49,178 nucleotides of DNA from Chersky-299 sp963749535 (GTDB lineage Bacteria; Actinomycetota; Thermoleophilia; RBG-16-64-13): assembly GCA_963749535.1 (NCBI GenBank), contig CAVVNF010000041.1, forward strand, positions 1 to 49,178, in the 5' to 3' direction. A model generated the notes under the pieces. The model did not search any database, was not told the origin of the DNA, and worked only from the letters and a program-made list of their open reading frames with translations. The translations under genes and the position numbers were made by a program. Positions 1 to 8,299 of this stretch are shown one piece after another (position 1 is the stretch's first letter; every line of letters starts with the position of its first letter).

Positions 1-117
1 GACTTCATGCTCGACGAGTACTACGACTGTCGCGGCTGGAGCAGGGACGGCGTCCCGACCCGCGCCAAACTCGAGGAACTCCACATGGGCTACGCCGCGG
101 ACGCTCTGGGTCTATAG
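1..117 (+). CDS. Aldehyde:ferredoxin oxidoreductase, C-terminal end (partial)
   Basis: Only the last 38 codons are inside the window, ending at TAG 115-117. The tail reads DEYYDCRGWSRDGVPTR followed by KLEELHMG. This matches the conserved C-terminus of the tungsten-dependent aldehyde:ferredoxin oxidoreductase family, in which a YY..RGW..dG.Pt..kL.eLgL pattern closes the protein. Family members oxidise aldehydes to carboxylates in the cytoplasm and reduce ferredoxin, using a bis-tungstopterin and a 4Fe-4S cluster. The MoaD-like gene 42 bases downstream on the same strand supports the call, because such pairs are common. The substrate cannot be judged from this fragment. Confidence 0.8.
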   Translation, partial: DFMLDEYYDCRGWSRDGVPTRAKLEELHMGYAADALGL

Positions 118-159
118 GCGTCTTGAGCTCCAGAAATGCCGTCGTGCAGGAGTGACGTG

Positions 160-516
160 ATGCCGGCGCCGGAGACGATAACGGTCAAGGTGCAATCCAT
201 CGCCCTGCTCAGGAGCTTGCTTGGGCAGGGTGAGTTGGATGTGGAGCTGTCGAGAGGGGCCGAAGTTTCCGGCCTACTGTCCATTCTCATCGAGCGCAGT
301 GAGGGGAGATTGGCTCCCTACTTAGCCGAACCGGTCGAAAAGAGCGCGCACGAGCCGCTCAGGGTGATGGTGAACGGGCGCGACATTGCTGCGCTTGGCG
401 GAAGGCACACCGTCCTCCAAGAGGGCGACGAGGTGCTCATCATGATTCCGATCGCGGGAGGATCGTCGGGCCTTTCCGTGCGGCGGAGGCCGAGGTTGAA
501 ATTTGAGCTACGATGA
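160..516 (+). CDS. MoaD/ThiS-family ubiquitin-like sulfur carrier
   Basis: A protein of about 118 residues with the beta-grasp pattern of MoaD: an N-terminal ITVKVQSIALLRSLLG strand-helix, a central LRVMVNGRDI strand, and a late GDEVLIMIPIAGG. MoaD proteins carry a thiocarboxylate on a C-terminal Gly-Gly to build the pterin dithiolene. Next to an aldehyde oxidoreductase gene, the likely role is tungstopterin supply. ATG 160 was chosen because AGGAG at 148-152 lies 7 bases upstream; the ATG at 136 has no comparable site. Oddly, the Gly-Gly is not terminal but is followed by a basic tail of about 17 residues. The tail would need trimming, may mark a non-sulfur-carrier variant, or may come from an indel. 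Confidence 0.75.
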   Translation: MPAPETITVKVQSIALLRSLLGQGELDVELSRGAEVSGLLSILIERSEGRLAPYLAEPVEKSAHEPLRVMVNGRDIAALGGRHTVLQEGDEVLIMIPIAGGSSGLSVRRRPRLKFELR

Positions 517-536
517 GTACGAGCCGGAGGATCAGA

Positions 537-1561
537 GTGAAGAAGATCGACCTGGAAACCCATTTCGTCACCCAGACCTGGGTCGACGCTCTTTACTCAA
601 ACCAGGGGTATCCGCGGTTCAAGGACGAGCCGGCCACCGGCAAGCGCCGCCTTTACTACGCCGCGGACGCCTTCGAGCCACACGGAGATTTCCTGCTCAA
701 CCGGCTTCTGGATCTGGGCCCTGACCGCATCGCCGCCATGGATGCAAGCGGCATCGATCTCGCCGTGGTCTCGCTGACCTCACCTGGTTGCGAGCAGTTC
801 GGATCCCGCGGTGGGCTCAAAGGTGGCCCGCGCGGTGAACGACGAGCTCGCTGCTGCGATCCGAGATTCCCCGGCCGTCTCGCGGGATTCGCGGCATAGC
901 TCCCAAGGACACAGATGCGGCGGTCATGGAAATCGAGCGCGCGGTGAAAGAGTTGGGCCTCAAAGGATGGAAGACACACTCGAACTTCGGGGATTCGTAT
1001 CTGGATGAAACGCGCTATTGGCCGATCCTCGCGAAAGCTGAGGAACTGAACGTGCCCATCTATCTCCATCCGGCGGCTCCGATGATCCCTCAGTTGCGCA
1101 CCTACGGCCTGGCGCTGGCCGGAGCGGCGTTCGGCTTCGGCGTGGAAACGGCTACCGCGATGGTCCGGCTTGCCTTGAGCGGGGCGTTCGATGCCTATCC
1201 GAAGCTGAAGATCATCCTCGGACACTACGGCGAAGGCTTGCCCTTTCTCATGCAGCGCATCGACCACCCATTCCTGCGGCCGCACACCAAGGACGATGCG
1301 GGCACGGTGCCCGATATCAAGCGGCGCCCGAGCGACTACCTGCGAGACAACATGGTGGTCACCACGAGCGGCAACTACCTCCCGGCTGCTTTCAAGTGCA
1401 CCCGCGAGGCGCTGGGGATGGACAAGATCATGCTCGGGACAGACTACCCGTACGAGGAGATGCCGGAGAGCATCAGCTTCATCGAAGCGCTTTCCATGAC
1501 AGACGCCGAGAAAGCCATGCTCTACTCGGAGAACGCCGCGGCGGTAGGGTTCACAGTCTGA
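537..1561 (+). CDS. Amidohydrolase-2 family decarboxylase-like protein (three frameshifts)
   Basis: An ACMSD/gamma-resorcylate-decarboxylase-like metal enzyme. Visible family marks are KIDLETHF near the start (the E-x-H variant of the metal motif), YLHPAAP, GHYGEGLPFLMQRIDH and GTDYPYEE. Family members non-oxidatively decarboxylate hydroxylated aromatic acids. GTG 537 is chosen because GGAGG at 526-530 sits 6 bases upstream; ATG 513 overlaps the moaD stop but has no good site. The frame breaks three times within about 100 bases: an extra base near 801, a missing T near 861 and a missing C near 895. Restoring these gives one continuous family-like protein of about 340 residues. Whether the breaks are real or errors is not decidable here. 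Substrate by inference: an aromatic acid feeding the nearby methyltransferases. Confidence 0.72.
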
Positions 1562-1883
1562 GTCGCCCTATCCCAGCGGGCGTCGCATGACAGTCATGCC
1601 ACTGGGCGTTGGAGAGTAACTCAGGCCGCGGTCTCATCCGAGGACAGCCGGGTTGGGCACCGGGCCTCCAGGCCCGGCTTGGCCGCCGCTTTGGCCCGTA
1701 GCGAGCCGGGCCGCCACGCCCCCGCCTGGGGGCCGCTGCGGTCTATGGCAAGCGCCGGGCCTCCGGTTCGTCTTTGGTCTGAAGCACGCGACCAGCCGGC
1801 CGTCGAGCGAGGCACCGAGAGAGCCCTCCGAACGGGTTCGCCGAACGGCTCCGCCGAAACGGTCCGCGGAACGGAGAGTCGCC
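1562..1883. other. Intergenic region between convergent genes
   Basis: No credible gene is seen in these 322 bases. They contain a perfect 7-bp hairpin (CCGGGCC, loop TCCA, GGCCCGG) at about 1658-1675, without a T-tract, which may terminate either convergent transcript. They also hold a 13-bp imperfect tandem repeat, listed separately. Confidence 0.5.
1828..1879. repeat. Four imperfect 13-bp tandem repeats
   Basis: Four consecutive 13-base units run 1828-1840, 1841-1853, 1854-1866 and 1867-1879, with consensus CCGAACGGNTCCG. The first two are the closest and the fourth is degenerate. The array lies just beyond the stop of the minus-strand RACo gene. No function is apparent. Confidence 0.6.
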
Positions 1884-3953
1884 TCAGTCCGGACGCCCCG
1901 CGGCCAGGCTTCGGTTAAGCCTGGGGAATGTTTCACACATGTGCGGCATGTGGATGGCTTCGATGTATTCGCGCTGGAACTCCGGATCGGTCGCCAGCTC
2001 CACGTATTCCACCTGCCGCGCCACCTCTGCCGCCTCCAGGCGTTTGCCGAGGTTGACCAGGGCGAGACGGGCTCCATGACCGGCCGCATTCCCCACTGAG
2101 GCGACCATGTCGGGGTCACAGTCCGGCAGCAGCCCGATCGACATAGCCTGGATCGGGTCTATGTAGCTTCCGAACGCCCCCGCCAGCACGATCCTGTCGG
2201 GGGCCTCGGCGCCGTATCGACGCAACAAGGTCTTGGCACCGGCGTAGAGGGCCGCTTTCGCGAGCTGCACGGCCCGCACGTCCTTGAGAGAGATGGTGAT
2301 ACTTCGCCCCAGCGCCGTCTGTTCCGGCCCGGCCAGGACGAACTTCGCCGGCCTACCGTTCTCAACCAGAATACGTTCGTGGGCGCGGTCCGGGTTGAAG
2401 TTGCCGGTCTTGAGGATAACGCCGGCCACCAGCATCTGAGCCACCGCATCGATGATGCCCGAACCGCAGATCCCGCGCGCTTTCAGTTGAGCCTGCTCGC
2501 ACTCGTCGCTCCAGTCGGCCATCCCGATCACCTTGAAGCGTACGTCCAGCGTCTCGGGGTTGATCCTCACCCGCTCGATGGCGCCGGCGGTCGCCCGCAC
2601 GCCGAATTCGATGTGAGCGCCTTCCAAAGCGGGCCCAGTGGCGCACGAGGCGCTGAAAAGTCGCGCCCGGTCGCCCAGGACCAGCTCTCCATTCGTACCG
2701 ATGTCGATGACAAGAAGCAGCTCGTCTTGCCGGTGCGGGCCCTCGGCGAGGATCACGGCCACGTTGTCGGCCCCGACGAAACCGGCCTCTATCGCCAGGG
2801 TATGCAAGCGGCATCCCGGGTGGAACGCCAGTCCCACCTCGCGCGCCATCACGTCCACCGGTCTCGTCACCACCGGTGAGAACGGTGCCATGCTCAGCGA
2901 GCGCGGGTCCAGTCCCAGGAACAGATGGTGCATGACCGTGTTGCCCACCACGACCACATCCATGATCTCCTGCTGCGACCTGCCGACCCGGTCCGCGGCT
3001 TTCACGGCGAGTCGGCCGACCTCATCGACGGCCGCTTTCTGCATACGAAGAAGTCCGTCCTGCTCGTGGCGGACGAAACCCATCCGCGCGATGACGTCCT
3101 CCCCAAACGCTACCTGCGGGTTCATCGCCGACTCAGTGGCCACCACCTGCCCCGTGACCAGGTCGGTAAGGTAGGCGGCGATGGTAGTGGTGCCCACGTC
3201 TACGGCTAAGCCCAACGCATGCACCGGCTCGCCGGGTGGGCTCCCCTCGGTCCCGGCTTCAAAGGGGCTCTCCGTCGGCCCATCGGCGGGGCTTACCGCC
3301 TGTTCGCAGGGGTCGGCAGCGTCCAGTGCGATCAGGGCCCGATCCTGCCACACCGTGGCGATCAGGTCCCAGCCGGCGTCTTGCCCTACGCGCCCGAGGT
3401 CTTGCAAGACATGCAGGTCCACGGCGAGGGGAGGCAGCCCATGCTGTTCCTGAAGGGCGCTGACGAGGTTATCGGCAAGACCCGTGGCATCTTCGAGCGT
3501 GGGCGGTGATACGCGTACCCGATATTTCTTGATGGCCGCGTCGACGGTCACCTCCCGAGCGGACGCTTCCTTGCGGACGATCTGTGCGGTCCGCCGGCTC
3601 TCCTCGGGCACATACACCGACAGGTCTCCCAGCACGCAGGTCTGGCACGCGAGCCGCGTTCCCGCGCTCAACTCGCTCGCCCCGAGCATGCTGGTCTCCA
3701 ACGGGGTGGGGGCAGACGCGTGAGCGGTCCCTCGTTCCGACCCTTCCTGCAGCCTCACCCGGCACTTGCCGCAAGCACTGTGACCGCCGCAGACACTCTC
3801 GATGTCCACGCCCAACTCCCGTGCCAAGGCCAGGACCGTCTTGCCTGGAGCCGTCTCTCCACGGCTCCCCGAGGGCTGAAACACGACTGTGCACCGGTCT
3901 CCGTGCCCGGCATCGGCGGGAGCGGTCCCGGTATTAGTATCTGCCGTATTCAC
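1884..3953 (-). CDS. RACo-type corrinoid activation protein (2Fe-2S plus ASKHA ATPase)
   Basis: A 689-residue reductive activator of corrinoid enzymes, which returns inactive Co(II) corrinoid protein to Co(I) at the cost of ATP. A plant-type 2Fe-2S ferredoxin domain fills about residues 20-110, with C55, C61, C64 (VCGGHSACGKC) and a fourth Cys at 103 or 106. A linker follows, then an ASKHA-fold domain beginning GLAVDVGTTTIAAYLTD and continuing with VVVGNTVMHH and LVIDIGTNGELVLG. Order and length match DUF4445/RACo proteins. It is the last gene of the minus-strand operon, and its ATG at 3953 lies inside the end of the preceding methyltransferase gene (20-base overlap), suggesting translational coupling. 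The likely partner is the corrinoid protein at 4994-5647. Confidence 0.92.
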   Translation of the reverse strand: MNTADTNTGTAPADAGHGDRCTVVFQPSGSRGETAPGKTVLALARELGVDIESVCGGHSACGKCRVRLQEGSERGTAHASAPTPLETSMLGASELSAGTRLACQTCVLGDLSVYVPEESRRTAQIVRKEASAREVTVDAAIKKYRVRVSPPTLEDATGLADNLVSALQEQHGLPPLAVDLHVLQDLGRVGQDAGWDLIATVWQDRALIALDAADPCEQAVSPADGPTESPFEAGTEGSPPGEPVHALGLAVDVGTTTIAAYLTDLVTGQVVATESAMNPQVAFGEDVIARMGFVRHEQDGLLRMQKAAVDEVGRLAVKAADRVGRSQQEIMDVVVVGNTVMHHLFLGLDPRSLSMAPFSPVVTRPVDVMAREVGLAFHPGCRLHTLAIEAGFVGADNVAVILAEGPHRQDELLLVIDIGTNGELVLGDRARLFSASCATGPALEGAHIEFGVRATAGAIERVRINPETLDVRFKVIGMADWSDECEQAQLKARGICGSGIIDAVAQMLVAGVILKTGNFNPDRAHERILVENGRPAKFVLAGPEQTALGRSITISLKDVRAVQLAKAALYAGAKTLLRRYGAEAPDRIVLAGAFGSYIDPIQAMSIGLLPDCDPDMVASVGNAAGHGARLALVNLGKRLEAAEVARQVEYVELATDPEFQREYIEAIHMPHMCETFPRLNRSLAAGRPD

Positions 3954-4991
3954 GCGCTGCCTTCACCAGCTGGAACAGGTTGACCGGAGGCGCCTGAGGG
4001 GGAACGTCGCAGCCCGACATGAGCACGTACCCACCCTTATGAAACTTGCCGATCTCGATGCACTCCCGGGCCTGCTCCAGCACCTGCTCGGGCGTACCTT
4101 CCTGGATGAGCGTGGGCTCGACATTCCCGGCGATGACCTGGTCCGGGAAGAGCTCCATCGCTTTTGCCAGCGGCACCTCGCGGCCGAAACTGAGGATGGC
4201 GTGGGCAGGCAGCGGCACACGTTGCCAATGGGGCAAATTCTTGTTCTGTTCCCCGCAGATGTGGATGAACATGACGGAATGCCAAGCTCGATGACGCGCT
4301 TGTTGATCTTGGTGTAGTAGGGCAGCACGAACTGCTCGAACTGCTTGGGGGAGATGAGCTTGTTGGATTCGGTGGCGGCTCCGTGAAAAGCCATCAGCTT
4401 CTCGGCCCCGAATTCCTTGACGTAGTGCTCGGCCACCGCGATGCCGAAGTCGGACACTTTGTCGAGCACCCGATGCACGAGATCGGGCTTCTTGATCATC
4501 CAGGTCATCATGCGGTCCTCGCCCATGACCGTGCCCGCGAACGTGAACGGGGATCCAACCTGCAGGCTCACCGGCATTCCATGCTCTGCCTGCATCCGCG
4601 CGAGCTCGAGGGCGATCGGGAGGGCCCCCGCTTTGGCGATCTCCGCCGGTAGCTCCAGCTTGAGAGCGTCTTCCTCACTCTGAACAGGGTGCCGCGTGAC
4701 TACCGGGGCCCCCGAGTATTTCTTATAGGGGAACTCGATGTCCCCGCCGAATTCCCAGCCCCCCGCCGAGGCGTACACGTAGAGCGGGTCCCCGTCGTAG
4801 CCGTACATCTCCTGGCTCAGTACCTGGCATCGGAAGCAGGTCTCGGCGTCTTCGTAGAACTTGGAGATCGGCTGTCCACAGACAAGGGCGGTGTGCCCCG
4901 AGATGAAGGGGATCACCGGCACCCGGTCGGGCCTCTGACCCCCGATCACGGCACCCATCCGCTCAGCGCTTGTCATGGTCTCGCACCACAT
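3934..4991 (-). CDS. UroD-family corrinoid methyltransferase, second copy (one frameshift)
   Basis: A uroporphyrinogen-decarboxylase-superfamily methyltransferase (COG0407, MtaA/MtbA/MtvB type) expected to move a methyl group to or from the corrinoid protein encoded just upstream. Zinc-ligand-like motifs are visible late in the protein: HICGEQNKNLP and SGCDVPPQAPP. The N-terminus reads MTSAERMGAVIGGQRPDRVP, typical of the family. ATG 4991 starts two bases after the corrinoid gene stop. The frame breaks near 4275, where one G is missing after ...ELGIP; restoring it joins the halves exactly. The protein is clearly related to the 5703-6758 product, sharing HICGEQNKNLP and the C-terminal REYGRY/REFGRY, so the two are duplicates. 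Which acts as methyltransferase I or II cannot be told from sequence. Confidence 0.85.
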
Positions 4992-4993
4992 GG

Positions 4994-5647
4994 TCACGCC
5001 ACCCCGCCCATCAGCCGCTCGGCCACCCGGGCCGCCTCCATAGCGTTCTCGCCGTAGCCGTCCGCGCCCCATTCATCGGCGAGGTGCTGGTTCAAGGGCG
5101 CGCCGCCGATGAGGATCTTCGTCTTGGGGAGCTTGGCTTTGAACTCGGGCATGAAATCCTTGATGGCGATCATCGTGGTGGTCATGAGCGCGGAGAGGCA
5201 CAGAAGATCGGCGTCCAGGCGCTGGGACTCCTGGATGAACTTCTCCATCTCCACGTCGCGCCCGAGGTCGTGGACGTCGAAACCGGCCACCTCCAGCATC
5301 ATCTTCACAAGGTTCTTGCCGATGTCGTGGATATCGCCCTGCACAGCGCCGATCACCGCGACGCCTTTGCCGCGCGTCTCAGCAGCTGTCTTCTCCACCA
5401 GAGGCTGCAGGACCTCCAACCCGGCATACAGAGCCTCCGCACCCACCATGAGCTCCGGCACGAAACAGTCGCCCTCCTCATAGAGCCTGCCCAACTCGGC
5501 CACGCCGGGCACCAGGCCCTGCATGATGGCTTGCTGCGGGTCCATACCGGTGTCCACCGCCTCATGCGCCATGGCGGCCGAGGCCACTTCGTCGCCCTCC
5601 ATGACCGCCTGCTTCAGACGGGCCAGGATCTCCGCTTCACTCGCCAT
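4994..5647 (-). CDS. Methyltransferase corrinoid protein (MtbC/MtvC-like)
   Basis: A 217-residue cobalamin-binding shuttle. Residues 1-90 form the helical cap domain. The B12-binding Rossmann domain shows DIHDIGK at 105-111 (the D-x-H-x-x-G motif whose His ligates cobalt in base-off, His-on mode), SALMTTT from residue 152 and GGAP from residue 181. The protein would carry the methyl group between a methyl-donor methyltransferase and an acceptor. It sits between two UroD-family methyltransferases and upstream of a RACo activator, a complete set for a corrinoid methyl-transfer pathway. The start ATG at 5647 lies 55 bases after the stop of the first methyltransferase. Length and motifs are intact. 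Confidence 0.95.
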   Translation of the reverse strand: MASEAEILARLKQAVMEGDEVASAAMAHEAVDTGMDPQQAIMQGLVPGVAELGRLYEEGDCFVPELMVGAEALYAGLEVLQPLVEKTAAETRGKGVAVIGAVQGDIHDIGKNLVKMMLEVAGFDVHDLGRDVEMEKFIQESQRLDADLLCLSALMTTTMIAIKDFMPEFKAKLPKTKILIGGAPLNQHLADEWGADGYGENAMEAARVAERLMGGVA

Positions 5648-5702
5648 CAGCCAGCCTCCTTGCCTCGTTGCGTTCTCGCCATCGCAATGCCTGGCGCGCC
5701 GC

Positions 5703-6758
5703 CTAGTACCTGCCGAACTCCCGGCAGGCTCTGACCATCTGATAAACGTTCACCGGTGGCGCCTGGGGTGGTACCTCGCAGCCCGACATGAGTGCATATC
5801 CCCCGGGATGGTCCTTGCCCTCCGCAATCGCCGCCCGGCACAGCTCGAGCACCTCCTCTGGAGTACCTTCCTGAATGACCACCGGGTCCACGTTGCCCAT
5901 GATCACGTTCCGCGGGAAAACCTGGCCGGCCGTGGCCAGCGAGATCTCCCGGCCCACGCTTACCATGCCTCGTTTGCCGTAGCTGAGCTGAGACCAAAGG
6001 GGCAAATTCTTGTTCTGTTCCCCGCAGATGTGGCTCAGCACTATGGCCACGCCTCGTTCGGTGAGCCTGTCGTGGATCTCCTTGAGATAAGGGAATGAGA
6101 AAGTCTCGAACTGTTTTGGTGAATAGAGCTTGTTGGTCTCGATGCACAGGTCGAAAGCCATGATGCGGTCCGCGCCGAATTCCCCTATCCAGTAGTCGAC
6201 CTTCTTGTTGATGAAATCGGTGATCACGCGCAGCACGTGGTGGACCAGGTCGGGCTTCTTGATCACCCAGATCATGAGCCTCTCTTCGCCGCAGATCGAC
6301 CCGCCCAGGTGAGAGGAGAGCCCACCTGCACCGTGCAGTACATGCCGAGGCGCTTCTGGATCCTGGAGAACTCCAATGCTACGGGGATCGTCCCCACCGT
6401 GGTGATGTCATCGGGCACGCGGAGGTTCCAGGCATCCTCTTCGCTCTGCACCGGGGTCTTTCTTCATCATGGGTGCCCCGGTGTACTTGCGGTACGGAAA
6501 CTCGATCTCGCCCCCGAATTCGGCTCCGCCGGCGTTCGCCCAGCCATGCATGATGAGGCCGTCGTAGCCGTACATCTCCATGGCGCCCCGTTGGCAGGCG
6601 ATGCTCGTCTCGGCATCGTCGTAGATCTTGGCGATGGGTTTCCCGCTGACGACAGCGGTGTGGCCCAGGATGAATTGAAGGCAGGGGACGCGGTCGGTTT
6701 TTTCGCCGCGCACCAGCGCCTCCCATCGTTCCGCCGGGGACATCCTGTCGCAGTTCAC
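5703..6758 (-). CDS. UroD-family corrinoid methyltransferase, first copy (two compensating frameshifts)
   Basis: First gene of the operon and paralogous to the 3934-4991 product. The N-terminus reads MSPAERWEALVRGEKTDRVP, and the zinc-ligand-like motifs HICGEQNKNLP and SGCEVPPQAPP are present. The start is GTG 6758, with AAGGAG on the minus strand at 6770-6765, six bases away. Two single-base changes compensate each other: an extra T in the run at 6459-6461 and a missing C in the run at 6300-6302. The stretch between them still reads as family sequence in the third frame, including PVQSEEDAWNLRVPDD and YCTVQVGSPLTW. This pattern is typical of homopolymer errors. Role: methyl transfer to or from the neighbouring corrinoid protein, possibly from a methoxylated aromatic or methylated amine. 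Confidence 0.85.
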
Positions 6759-6931
6759 ACCGATCTCCTTTGTCTATGAATCGGCCGCCTTGGGCGGGCG
6801 CCGGAGCATTGGCCCTAGAGTAGACATGAACGCGCGAGCTTCGGGTCCGGAGCACCAACACCCAACCAAGAATCGGCTCCAGGAATCTGCCGGGCCCTCA
6901 GCGGCGCCCCGTCGAGAAAAGGCTACCACGA

Positions 6932-6967
6932 CGACGCCCGCCCCGGCACATACCGGGGTGGGCGTCG
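6932..6967 (-). terminator. Strong hairpin between rdhA-like gene and methyltransferase operon
   Basis: A 15-bp stem (6932-6946 with 6953-6967, one mismatch or wobble) closes a 6-base loop. On the minus strand it is followed within about 20 bases by a short CCTTTTC run. It lies after the stop of the RdhA-like gene and before the methyltransferase operon, so the two are probably separate transcripts. Confidence 0.6.
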
Positions 6968-7010
6968 CATTCTCGCTGCCGGAACGCTCCGCTCACTGGC
7001 AGAGCCGGCC

Positions 7011-8213
7011 CTACTCTTGGATCGGATACTCCCGGCAGATCTGGTGCTCGTTCTTCTTGGTGGCGACGACCACCTCTCCATCCGGGGCGTCCAGCCTGAA
7101 CCACCACTTCTTGGTGTATTCGTCCTCACCCACGAAGTTGGAGGCGACCAGACGGTCCCGCTGCTCGTTCACGGTCTGGTGCAGCCACTCGAGGTTGCCG
7201 TCCCAGCCAACGTAGTCGCGTCCGTCCATGTGCGGACGGTGCCAAGGGCATACCTTGGTGCAGCGGCCGCACACGCACCCCTCCTTGTTCAGGACGTCGA
7301 ACTCGGAGCAGGCCTCCCGGTCCAGCTTCCAGGTGTAATAGCCGTTGTAGAGGGTCTGCTTGCCGCGGGCGATGGCCTGGGCGGGACACTGCTGAGCGCA
7401 GATGCTGCACTTGCGGCAGTAGTCCTGCAGACCGAAGTCCACGTAGCCGTCAATCTCGAGCTCCAGGTTGGTGAGCACAGCGGCGGCTTTGAAATTGGCG
7501 CCCAGGAACGGACTCAGGATGATCCCCATCCGGGACACCTCGCCCGAGCCGGCGTCCAGGATGACTTGGGGCATGAGGGTGACGTAGCTGTTCATGTTGG
7601 AGGCCAGAGCTTCGTGACCCAACCGGCGCAGATAGTTGGCCATCACTTCGGTCTGGGTCACCAGGCGCTGATAGGCCTGGAAGCTCGCGGCGTCCACTAT
7701 GTCGTCCCAGCCGTTGGACGCGGCCAGCGTGGGCTCGTGCTTGCGGGCCGCCAAGACGATGGCGTACTTGTAGGGGGCTTCCACCGGATTCCCGCGCACG
7801 TTCGTGCTGAAGACCGCCGACTGGGGCAGGGGCCCGATGCCCACCACGTCGGCGCCCAAGAAGTACCCGAGAGACTTAAGATGACGGCTCAGGACGCGAG
7901 GGTCGTCGGGGAGCGGAGCCTTCTTCTCGGCTACGGGGTTCGCCGTCGCCTTGTATTTGTTGATGTGCCACTGGAGATCCATGATCGACGCGCACAGGGG
8001 ATACCGTCCCGACATCAGTTTGAACTCGCGCTTGATCTCCTCGCCGAATTCACCGAAGAACGAGCGGATGAAGGGGCTGTCCCGCTCGCTCACCCGTTCG
8101 ACGGGGCCGGGGACCCGGTTCGTCGGCTTATCTACCCGTTTGAGCAGATGGTCGGGGTAGGGGCCGAGTTGCTCGTTGTTATAGAGGATGTCGTGGTATT
8201 TGAGCTTTTCCAT
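7011..8213 (-). CDS. RdhA-like cobamide/Fe-S protein without TAT signal
   Basis: A 400-residue protein resembling the catalytic subunit of reductive dehalogenases. Family marks are GEVSRMGIILSP at about 224-235 and VDFGLQDYCRKC leading into two 4Fe-4S motifs. The first is C266, C269, C272, C276-P; the second is C302 with C315, C318, C322-P. RdhA enzymes cleave carbon-halogen bonds at a corrinoid. There is no twin-arginine signal peptide and no RdhB anchor gene beside it, so it should be cytosolic, as in the non-respiratory (NpRdhA/BhbA-type) and other RdhA-like groups. It is shorter than NpRdhA. A divergent TetR gene lies 86 bases away, with an inverted repeat between them. Its place beside a corrinoid methyl-transfer operon suggests related substrates, but dehalogenation itself is inference. 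Confidence 0.8.
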   Translation of the reverse strand: MEKLKYHDILYNNEQLGPYPDHLLKRVDKPTNRVPGPVERVSERDSPFIRSFFGEFGEEIKREFKLMSGRYPLCASIMDLQWHINKYKATANPVAEKKAPLPDDPRVLSRHLKSLGYFLGADVVGIGPLPQSAVFSTNVRGNPVEAPYKYAIVLAARKHEPTLAASNGWDDIVDAASFQAYQRLVTQTEVMANYLRRLGHEALASNMNSYVTLMPQVILDAGSGEVSRMGIILSPFLGANFKAAAVLTNLELEIDGYVDFGLQDYCRKCSICAQQCPAQAIARGKQTLYNGYYTWKLDREACSEFDVLNKEGCVCGRCTKVCPWHRPHMDGRDYVGWDGNLEWLHQTVNEQRDRLVASNFVGEDEYTKKWWFRLDAPDGEVVVATKKNEHQICREYPIQE

Positions 8214-8271
8214 CTGCGCAGGTGCCTTTCCGCGTTTATTTTTTGAGAATCCGGCCTCCGGTTGTCCTCAT

Positions 8272-8293
8272 ATGGTACCAAGGCTGGTAGCAT
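8272..8293. promoter_or_regulatory. Probable TetR operator
   Basis: An inverted repeat of two 9-base arms, ATGGTACCA and TGGTAGCAT, around AGGC, with one mismatch. It lies in the 86-base gap between the divergent RdhA-like gene and the TetR gene, ending 6 bases before the TetR ATG. Size and position suit a TetR dimer controlling both directions. Confidence 0.5.
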
Positions 8294-8299
8294 CGCAGT

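Noticed and set aside
1621..2119. Long antisense open frames over the RACo gene end and adjacent DNA
   Set aside because: They overlap the strongly supported RACo frame and have the Arg/Pro-rich composition of GC-rich shadow frames.
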